Origin: Acidobacteriota bacterium
GTDB taxonomy: Bacteria; Acidobacteriota; Vicinamibacteria; Vicinamibacterales; JAFNAJ01
NCBI GenBank assembly: GCA_017860085.1
Contig: JAFNAJ010000207.1
Location: forward strand, 1 to 6,048
Direction of reading: 5' to 3'
Length of the DNA: 6,048 bases
Shown here one piece after another: positions 1 to 6,048 of the stretch; within the stretch, counting starts at the first letter, position 1, and the number at the start of each line of letters is the position of its first letter. A program made the translations under genes and the position numbers. The notes beneath the pieces are model-generated. The model saw nothing but the letters and a program-made list of their open reading frames with translations, searched no databases and was not told the DNA's origin.

Positions 1-692
1 GACGTCGAGGCCCAGGCCAAGGGCCCGGTGCTCAATCCGGTGGAGATGGCCATGCCGTCGGAGTCGACCGTCGTTGCCGTGCTCGAGTCGATGCCCGAGT
101 ACGTCGAGGCGTTCAAGCGGTCGTTCCCCGGTCAGCCGAAGCCCATCTCGTACGACAACATGGCGATCGCCATCGGCGCCTTCGAGCGAAAGCTCATGAC
201 ACCGTCGCGGTGGGACGCGCTGCTCAAGGGCGACCAGAACGCGCTGACGCCCGAGGAGCGCCTCGGGTTCAAGACGTTCACCGAGGCCGGTTGCCAGATG
301 TGTCACAGCGGCGCGCTGCTGGGCGGCACGTCGTATCAGCGACTGGGGGCGACGAAACCCTATCCGCGGTCGAGTGATCCGGGTCGGATGAAGGTGACCA
401 ACGAGGCGGCCGATCGCGCGACCTTCAAGGTGCCGTCGCTCAGGAACGTCGAGAAGACCGGGCCCTTCTTCCACGACGGTAAAACGGCCAGCCTCGACCA
501 GGCCGTCCGCGAGATGGCGGAGTACCAGCTGGGCAAGACGCTCACCGACCAGGAGGTCGGGCAGATCGTCGAGTTCCTCAAGGTGCTGACCGGGAAGATC
601 GACCAGGAGTACATCAAGCCGCCCGTGCTGCCGCCGAGCACGGCCTGCCGCCGAGCACGGCGAAGACGCCGAAGCCCGAAGTGGGCGACTGA
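1..692 (+). CDS. Di-heme cytochrome c peroxidase (MauG/CcpA type), 5'-partial, frameshifted near its C-terminus
   Basis: This is the C-terminal part of a periplasmic di-heme cytochrome c peroxidase, which reduces H2O2 to water with electrons from a small cytochrome or similar donor. The frame is open from base 1, and family-typical sequence (AKGPVLNPVEMAMPSES) already lies at the edge, so the start and the first (low-potential) heme motif are upstream. Visible are the second heme-binding motif CQMCH at 292-306, the conserved stretches FKVPSLRNVEKTGPFFHDGK (about 424-483) and MAEYQLGK, whose Met at 514-516 is the likely distal ligand of the high-potential heme, and the tail YIKPPVLPPSTA. The natural ending should be LPPSTAKTPKPEVGD followed by TGA at 690-692. 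A perfect 17-bp tandem duplication (628-644 and 645-661) shifts the frame so that translation instead runs to 2616 through antisense sequence of the next gene. Without one copy the frame is restored exactly. Both heme regions lie before the lesion, so the core may still fold. The family call is firm; whether the lesion is real or an assembly error is open. Confidence 0.9.
628..661. repeat. Perfect 17-bp tandem duplication inside the peroxidase gene
   Basis: The unit CTGCCGCCGAGCACGGC occurs at 628-644 and is repeated without a mismatch or gap at 645-661. Seventeen is not a multiple of three, so the second copy moves the peroxidase out of frame. Removing either copy gives a short, family-typical C-terminus ending at 692. 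The bases flanking the pair do not extend the repeat, as expected for a clean slippage or duplication event. Confidence 0.97.
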
Positions 693-732
693 CACAGACC
701 CAGGCGCACGTTCCTCGCACCACTCGGCCGCC

Positions 733-3045
733 TCATTGAGCCGGTGCGATGACGTGCTCGCGCGACCCGATTCTCACGACCTGGACAGCCTTGGGCTCGA
801 GCGCGACGATCAGCTCTCCGCCTGCGGCAGTCCGGTGAAGCGCGACCATTCGACCGGTCACCAGGTCGACGGCCGCACGCGCCCGTTCCGGGAGGGCCAG
901 CGACACCCTCGCCTCTGCGCGCTGCGTGTCGTGGTTGAACAGGAACAGCAGGGTGTCGTCCCCGGACTCGAGTGCACGCGCTTCGATCTCGGCTCCGCTG
1001 ACCGTGAGCGACGGCGTCACGCCAGCCCAGGCGAGCAGGCCCGCGAAGAACCGCTCGCCTTCGGGGGTGGGCGAACTTTGGTGGGCAGCACTGACGTACG
1101 AGCCGAGGAGCAGCGTCTGGCCGCGGCCGTGCGAAGACAGCACAGCCGCCGGCGAACCACTCCCGAACCGGGCGACAACGCGGGCGTCCGGCCCGATTGG
1201 CTCCAGTGTTTCCTCGTACCAGCGGCCGCGCAGCACGGTGCCGGCGCCGAAGCCGGGGATGTCGGCACTCGTCCAGGTGAGTTCGGTGCGGCCGCCCGGC
1301 GCGGTCTGCACGGCAACCTCGCGGGCACCCATCACTTCCCACAGCCCCAGTCCAGGAACACGTTCGGCCGCGTATCCGCGCTCGTTGCTCCACGCGAGGC
1401 GCGCCTCCGCGACGAGCGCACCGCCGCCCGCTACGTACTCGCGCAGCACGCGGGCGACCGCCTCGCGGACCATCAGGGGATACGGGAACACCACGAGCTT
1501 GTACGGCCGCAACGACTCGACGGACACGTGGTCGATGTGCACGTAGTCGAGCGGCACGTTGAGCCGGAAGAGCGCGCGGTGGATGCCGAGCAGCGAGTCG
1601 CGCTCGATCCCGGCCACCTCGCCCTGCGGGCCGCCGTAGGACGCCGCGCGCTGGCGGCCTCCGACGAAGTGCGACAGCGGGTTGTACGCGACCGCGACCT
1701 CGGCCCTGGGTGGCCGGGCGGCGAGCAACAGCGCCTGGTGCCGATCGACCACGCGCGCGATGGCGCCTGCCTCGCGCGCCCGCTCGGTGATGGTGCCGTC
1801 GAGGTGGTTGAGCCCGAAGCCGCCCGCCTCGTAGCCGGAGCTCATCGGATACCACGCGTAGAAGTGGATCCCCTTGGCGCCGCGGGCGATGGCCGACCAC
1901 GTCCAGATGCGCAGGTCGTCGGCGGTCACCGTGGGGCTCACGTTGACGCCGATGGTGCCGAACCCGCCCTGCAGTTCGCCCACCCAGAAGCCGTCGCGCC
2001 CCTCGTCGTATCCGAACGACCGCGCGAAGTCGAGCAGGGCCGCACGCCAGGCGACGTCGCGATCCACGAACGCCGAGTGCTTCGGATAGAACGACGTCCC
2101 GTAGTAGTCGACCTGTCGCGCCATCGTCCAATCGTCCGCCTGGCCTTCCCAGTGGTGCGGCGACGCGAACAGGCCCACGCCCGCGGCATGGCTGGTGACG
2201 ACGTGATGAGGCGCCGCGGCCCTGACGGCTTCGGCGCGCTCCCTCAGGTCCTCGCCCAGCTTGGTGACGATGAAGGCTTTCCAGTCGAGGTAGTCGGTGA
2301 AGGAGAGAATCGTGCTCAGCCGGCTGGGATCCACCTCGTCCCACGAGGTGAAGCGGCGGTACCAGGCGAAGTTGAGCGCGTCGAGCGTGGTGTACTTCTG
2401 CTGCAGCCAGGCCCGGAAGCGCCGCTTCGTGTGCGGGCAGAAGCAGAACTCCGGGCGTTCGATGAAGGTGGGATTCGCCCAGTTGATGACGTGCGGTTCG
2501 CTCCAGAGGTCCCAGCCAAGGAAGGCGGGACTGCGGCTGACGCGCCTGGCGAGCGCCGCGTAGAAGGCGGTGTCGGCGGCGCGCACGCCCGGATGATCCC
2601 GGCAGTAGCCGGGTGACGATTCGGGCTGGATGGCCTGGCCGTTGGACGACACGTACAGCGAGTCGGGGTACTTCTGGCCGACCCATTGCGGCGCCGAGTC
2701 CATGTAGACCTGCAGGACCAGCCTCAGGCCTTCCTCTTCGGCCAGCTCCAGCAGCACGTCGAGGGTGTCGAAAGTGTAGGCGCGCTCGGTCGGCTCGCCG
2801 CTCGCCCAGTCGATCCACGCGCGGACAGTGTTGAAGCCCAGTCCCTTGATCGCCTGGATGTCGTTGCGCCACGTGTCCTTCTTGGCGCGTGCGTCGCGTT
2901 CGAGCATCGGGGCCCGCGCCGTGCCGCCGCCGTACCACACCCCCATAGGGAAGACATGTGGCGACTGGGCGAGGGGGGCCGGTGATTGGTCGAGCAGTGC
3001 AGCCGTGGCGACGAACACTGCCAGCCAGCCTGTGCCCGTTCGCAT
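733..3045 (-). CDS. Secreted GH42-like beta-galactosidase
   Basis: A 770-aa protein of the GH42 beta-galactosidase type, which releases terminal beta-galactosyl residues and is probably exported. Residues 1-26 look like a signal peptide (MRTGTGW, then a hydrophobic run AVFVATAALL, cleavage near 23-26). A clan GH-A (beta/alpha)8 barrel follows at about 30-430: GLGFNTVRAWIDWASGEP near the N-terminus, the likely acid/base Glu183 in GWDLWSEPH, and the likely nucleophile Glu357 in FWVGELQGG. Residues about 445-650 resemble the GH42 trimerization domain (KLVVFPYPLMVREAVARVL, GGGALVAEARLAW). The last 110 or so residues look like a small beta domain. Cys148, Cys201 and Cys203 sit where GH42 enzymes carry a structural zinc cluster, but the fourth Cys is absent (CFCPHT). 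The frame stays open to an ATG at 3096, but those 17 extra residues (MSVPIS...) come from repeat A and precede the signal peptide, so ATG at 3043-3045 is preferred, with a weak GGACGG upstream. The gene converges with the peroxidase, with 40 bp between their stops. The family is fairly certain; the exact substrate is not. Confidence 0.88.
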   Translation of the reverse strand: MRTGTGWLAVFVATAALLDQSPAPLAQSPHVFPMGVWYGGGTARAPMLERDARAKKDTWRNDIQAIKGLGFNTVRAWIDWASGEPTERAYTFDTLDVLLELAEEEGLRLVLQVYMDSAPQWVGQKYPDSLYVSSNGQAIQPESSPGYCRDHPGVRAADTAFYAALARRVSRSPAFLGWDLWSEPHVINWANPTFIERPEFCFCPHTKRRFRAWLQQKYTTLDALNFAWYRRFTSWDEVDPSRLSTILSFTDYLDWKAFIVTKLGEDLRERAEAVRAAAPHHVVTSHAAGVGLFASPHHWEGQADDWTMARQVDYYGTSFYPKHSAFVDRDVAWRAALLDFARSFGYDEGRDGFWVGELQGGFGTIGVNVSPTVTADDLRIWTWSAIARGAKGIHFYAWYPMSSGYEAGGFGLNHLDGTITERAREAGAIARVVDRHQALLLAARPPRAEVAVAYNPLSHFVGGRQRAASYGGPQGEVAGIERDSLLGIHRALFRLNVPLDYVHIDHVSVESLRPYKLVVFPYPLMVREAVARVLREYVAGGGALVAEARLAWSNERGYAAERVPGLGLWEVMGAREVAVQTAPGGRTELTWTSADIPGFGAGTVLRGRWYEETLEPIGPDARVVARFGSGSPAAVLSSHGRGQTLLLGSYVSAAHQSSPTPEGERFFAGLLAWAGVTPSLTVSGAEIEARALESGDDTLLFLFNHDTQRAEARVSLALPERARAAVDLVTGRMVALHRTAAGGELIVALEPKAVQVVRIGSREHVIAPAQ

Positions 3046-3079
3046 CGTCAACCGTCCGCCCCTATGATGGCACGCACGA

Positions 3080-3155
3080 GAAATGGGGACACTCACCTTT
3101 TTCGTGACTTACACTCTTGAAAGCCGCGGCTGGAAACAATGAGTGTTCCCGTCTC
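3080..3155. repeat. Repeat A: REP-like element with imperfect inverted arms
   Basis: This element lies in the divergent gap between the GH42 and abgT-like genes. Its left 40 bp (3080-3119) match repeat B at 34 of 40 positions, and the core GGGGACACTCACCTTTTTCG (3085-3104) matches repeats B and C at 19 of 20 positions each. The outer 18 nt (3080-3097) are an imperfect inverted repeat of 3138-3155: 13 of 18 positions match, 15 if G-U pairs are allowed. A perfect 10-bp palindrome AGCCGCGGCT sits between the arms at 3122-3131. The layout resembles REP doublets (REPIN-like) mobilised in trans by a RAYT-type transposase; none is encoded in this window. Confidence 0.75.
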
Positions 3156-3201
3156 CCAATGCCCGTTTCGCGATGAATCCAACGGTCGAAGCTGCGCGTC
3201 C

Positions 3202-3213
3202 CATGGGTGACCC

Positions 3214-3216
<3 letters not shown>
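3202..3216 (+). promoter_or_regulatory. Palindrome overlapping the abgT-like start codon and possible ribosome site
   Basis: CATGGGTGACCCATG is a perfect 7-bp inverted repeat around a single central base. As RNA it could form a 6-bp stem with a UGA loop. It contains GGTGA at 3206-3210, which can pair with the 3' end of 16S rRNA three bases before the ATG at 3214 (nine before the in-frame ATG at 3220). The start codon itself lies in the right arm. It may be a protein-binding site or a start-masking hairpin; this is seen only as symmetry, and chance is possible. Confidence 0.4.
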
Positions 3217-4752
<1,536 letters not shown>

Positions 4753-4756
4753 CGAG

Positions 4757-4796
4757 GAAATGGGGACACTCATCTTTTTCGCCACTTACAATTCTG
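4757..4796. repeat. Repeat B: REP-like copy between the abgT-like gene and the deacetylase
   Basis: This 40-bp copy begins five bases after the abgT-like stop and has the same orientation as repeat A, matching it at 34 of 40 positions. Its core, GGGGACACTCATCTTTTTCG (4762-4781), differs from A by one base. Overlapping its right end, CGCCA (4780-4784) and TGGCG (4795-4799) form a 5-bp inverted repeat with a 10-nt loop. I see no clear second inverted arm like the one in repeat A, so this looks like a single unit. Confidence 0.75.
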
Positions 4797-4839
4797 GCGT
4801 GCCCTGAGCGTTGAACCAGGCCCGCAGGAATAGTACCGG

Positions 4840-5619
4840 GTGATGAGGTGCCGGAGCGCGGCCGTGAGCGTCATCGTGGCCTCTCTGTTCGTGCCGCCGC
4901 TTGACGCGCAGGTGCAACGTGCGGAAGGCGGCATCGTCAGGGGGGCGCTGGACCGTCGCCAGTTGGCGCTCGTGTTCACCGGGCACGAGTTTGCCGAGAG
5001 CGCCGAGACGATCCTCGACGGGCTGGCGCGGCGAGGGATTCAGGCGTCGTTCTTCCTGACCGGCGTCTTCTTGCGAAACCCGGCGCATGACGTGATCGTG
5101 CGGCGGATGGTCCGCGACGGGCATTACGTCGGGCCGCACTCGGACGCGCACCTGCTCTACTGTCCGTGGGCCGGGCCCAAGGTGACGCTCGTGTCGCAGG
5201 CGGAGTTCGCCGCCGATCTCGAGCGCAACCTCGAGGAGTTGGAGCGGTTCGGCGTGGCGCGCCGGGCGGCGTCGTATTTCCTGCCGTCCTTCGAGTGGTA
5301 CAACGCCGACATCGTCGCCTGGTCGCGATCCCTCGGCCTCACCCTTGTGTGCCACACGCCCGGCACGCGGTCGAACGCGGACTACACCGAAGAAGGCACG
5401 CCGCAGTTCGTGTCGTCGGCGCGGATCTTCGAGAGTATCGAGCGCCGCGAACGCGAGGACCCCCACGGCCTCAACGGCTTCATGCTGCTGCTGCACCTCG
5501 GCGCAGGACCCGGGCGCTCCGACAAGTTTCACCTCAGATTCGACGAGTTGCTGACGCTGCTCGCGGCCCGGGGCTACGACATGATGCGCGTCGACACACT
5601 CCTCGGGGACGCTCGCTGA
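4840..5619 (+). CDS. Exported NodB/CE4-like polysaccharide deacetylase with altered first motif
   Basis: A 259-aa polysaccharide deacetylase-like protein. Residues 1-23 form a likely signal peptide (MMRCRSAAVSVIVASLFVPP, then LDA before QVQ), so it is probably periplasmic. The NodB fold is visible: the first strand LALVFTGHEFAE (42-53), the helix and strand GIQASFFLTGVFL (66-78), the metal-binding motif HSDAH (100-104), FLPSFEWYN (147-155) in the third-motif region, TPGTRSNADY (173-182), and LLLH (216-219), which fits the last motif. In typical CE4 enzymes the first motif is TFDDG, with a catalytic and a metal-binding Asp. Here the aligned residues are V-F-T-G-H, followed by Glu50, so both Asp are absent and His49/Glu50 may substitute. 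Activity on acetylated sugars is therefore inferred, not shown. GTG 4840 lies nine bases after AGGAA (4826-4830); ATG 4843 is an equally possible start. It follows the abgT-like gene by 87 bp, with repeat B between, and could be read through from it. Confidence 0.85.
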   Translation: MMRCRSAAVSVIVASLFVPPLDAQVQRAEGGIVRGALDRRQLALVFTGHEFAESAETILDGLARRGIQASFFLTGVFLRNPAHDVIVRRMVRDGHYVGPHSDAHLLYCPWAGPKVTLVSQAEFAADLERNLEELERFGVARRAASYFLPSFEWYNADIVAWSRSLGLTLVCHTPGTRSNADYTEEGTPQFVSSARIFESIERREREDPHGLNGFMLLLHLGAGPGRSDKFHLRFDELLTLLAARGYDMMRVDTLLGDAR

Positions 5620-5650
5620 CCGCTCGACCGGCCTACAAAACCGTCATCCT

Positions 5651-5674
5651 CGAAAAAGGTGAGTGTCACCTTTT
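5651..5674. repeat. Repeat C: inverted REP-like copy in a convergent gap
   Basis: CGAAAAAGGTGAGTGTCACC (5651-5670) is the reverse complement of the repeat A core with one difference in 20 bases, so this copy is inverted relative to A and B. It lies between the ends of two convergent genes, 31 bp after the deacetylase stop and just before the fucosidase stop. The sequence GGGGACGCTCGC at 5605-5616, in the last codons of the deacetylase, resembles the opposite arm (10 of 12 against the repeat A start) and might be a decayed partner. Confidence 0.7.
5654..5674. terminator. Possible bidirectional terminator hairpin formed by repeat C
   Basis: AAAAGGTGA (5654-5662), loop GTG, then TCACCTTTT (5666-5674) gives a perfect 9-bp stem ending in a T-run on either strand. 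It sits between two convergent genes, where a shared terminator would be useful. The stem is short and not GC-rich and its T-run is part of the stem, so strength as an intrinsic terminator is doubtful. It may simply be the folded repeat. Confidence 0.35.
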
Positions 5675-5679
5675 CCGCG

Positions 5680-6048
5680 TCAGCGGGGGGCGAGCTCGAG
5701 CGCCACGATGGTGTCGAACGGGTCGCGCACGCGCTCGGGCACTGGAGCGAGGAGCACGCCCCCGTCGAGGGCGCGAACCTCGGCGCGGCTGCCGTCCGCG
5801 AGATACCTCGCGGCGCGCACGGAACGCGCGATGGGAATCCACAAGGGATCAGACCCCGGCCAGTCGAGCAGGTGCACGAACACGGTGTTGCCCTTCTGGG
5901 TGGTGACGCCCCACGGCCGCGGCGGCACGGGGCCCCCGCGCGTACCGTAGATCGCCTCGCCGTACACCTCGAGCCAGCGCCCCATCTCGCGCAGCCGGTC
6001 CACGAATTCGGGCTGGATGCGCCCATTCGGCATGGGACCGACATTGAG
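5680..6048 (-). CDS. GH29 alpha-L-fucosidase, C-terminal part (5'-truncated by window edge)
   Basis: The last 122 residues of an alpha-L-fucosidase of family GH29, which removes alpha-linked L-fucose from glycans. The frame is open at the right edge and begins with LNVGPMPNGRIQPEFVDRL, matching the end of the GH29 catalytic barrel (the family motif LLNVGP). WLEVYGEAIYGTRGGP then leads into the C-terminal beta-sandwich, with KGNTVFVHLLDWPG typical of that domain. The catalytic nucleophile and acid/base lie in the missing part, so activity cannot be judged here. ATG at 6031-6033 is internal, not the start. The stop (TGA, 5680-5682) faces the deacetylase stop across about 60 bp. With the GH42-like enzyme it suggests use of galactose- and fucose-bearing glycans, although the two are about 2.6 kb apart and separated by other genes. 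Confidence 0.9.
   Translation of the reverse strand, partial: LNVGPMPNGRIQPEFVDRLREMGRWLEVYGEAIYGTRGGPVPPRPWGVTTQKGNTVFVHLLDWPGSDPLWIPIARSVRAARYLADGSRAEVRALDGGVLLAPVPERVRDPFDTIVALELAPR

Noticed and set aside
693..732. 40-bp convergent gap between the peroxidase and GH42-like stops, searched for a terminator
   Set aside because: No stem with a T-run is visible on either strand.
662..2616. Long + strand continuation of the peroxidase frame after the duplication, giving a protein of over 800 aa
   Set aside because: After the duplication the translation is Arg/Ala/Gly/Val-rich, has no recognisable domain, and is exactly antisense to the well-supported GH42-like gene. It exists only because the 17-bp insertion shifts the frame.
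614..2938. 774-aa minus-strand open frame overlapping the GH42-like gene
   Set aside because: It is an out-of-register reading of the same strand with extreme Arg/Ala/Pro content, as expected for a shadow frame in GC-rich DNA; the 733-3045 frame has the domain motifs.
3064..3072. Possible extended -10 promoter element (TGC then CATCAT on the minus strand) upstream of the GH42-like gene
   Set aside because: Only four of six -10 bases match, there is no fitting -35 hexamer, and the implied leader would be too short to hold a ribosome site.
3117..3145. TTGAAA at 3117-3122 as a -35 box for the abgT-like gene
   Set aside because: No acceptable -10 sequence lies 16-18 bases downstream, and the hexamer is at the edge of repeat A.
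4786..5532. 248-aa minus-strand open frame opposite the deacetylase
   Set aside because: No recognisable domain, and it is antisense to a frame with a signal peptide and NodB motifs.

Overview
The window is strongly GC-rich, with G or C at most third codon positions and long open shadow frames opposite the real genes. The protein families (di-heme cytochrome c peroxidase, GH42, AbgT, an unusual NodB-like deacetylase, GH29) and short intergenic repeats of the form GGGGACACTCACCTTTTTC suggest an uncultured, glycan-degrading soil bacterium. Acidobacteriota (Vicinamibacteria-like) is my best guess. It is an inference from protein flavour and repeat type, not proven by any marker gene here.

Layout: (1) 1-692, + strand, the C-terminal part of a di-heme cytochrome c peroxidase (MauG/CcpA type) that enters from the left edge. 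A perfect 17-bp tandem duplication near its end shifts the frame away from the natural stop. (2) 733-3045, - strand, a secreted GH42-like beta-galactosidase, convergent with the peroxidase. (3) 3046-3213, a divergent intergenic region holding repeat A, an imperfect inverted-repeat element. (4) 3214-4752, + strand, a complete AbgT-family transporter. (5) 4753-4839, an intergenic gap holding repeat B. (6) 4840-5619, + strand, an exported NodB/CE4-like deacetylase whose first catalytic motif is altered. (7) 5620-5679, a convergent gap with repeat C, inverted relative to A and B and forming a hairpin. (8) 5680-6048, - strand, the C-terminal end of a GH29 alpha-L-fucosidase that leaves through the right edge.

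The two glycosidases and the deacetylase have a common theme: exported or periplasmic trimming of galactose-, fucose- and acetyl-decorated glycans. The AbgT transporter does not obviously belong to this and has no abgA/abgB-like hydrolase beside it. The peroxidase serves periplasmic peroxide detoxification and looks unrelated. The genes change strand repeatedly, so this is not one operon; only the abgT-like gene and the deacetylase could share a transcript.

The most notable signals are the 17-bp duplication that rewrites the peroxidase C-terminus, the three-copy repeat family bracketing the transporter and deacetylase, and the deacetylase that lacks the usual Asp-Asp motif. I found no RNA gene, CRISPR array, transposase or phage gene. 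No stretch longer than 300 bases lacks a gene.
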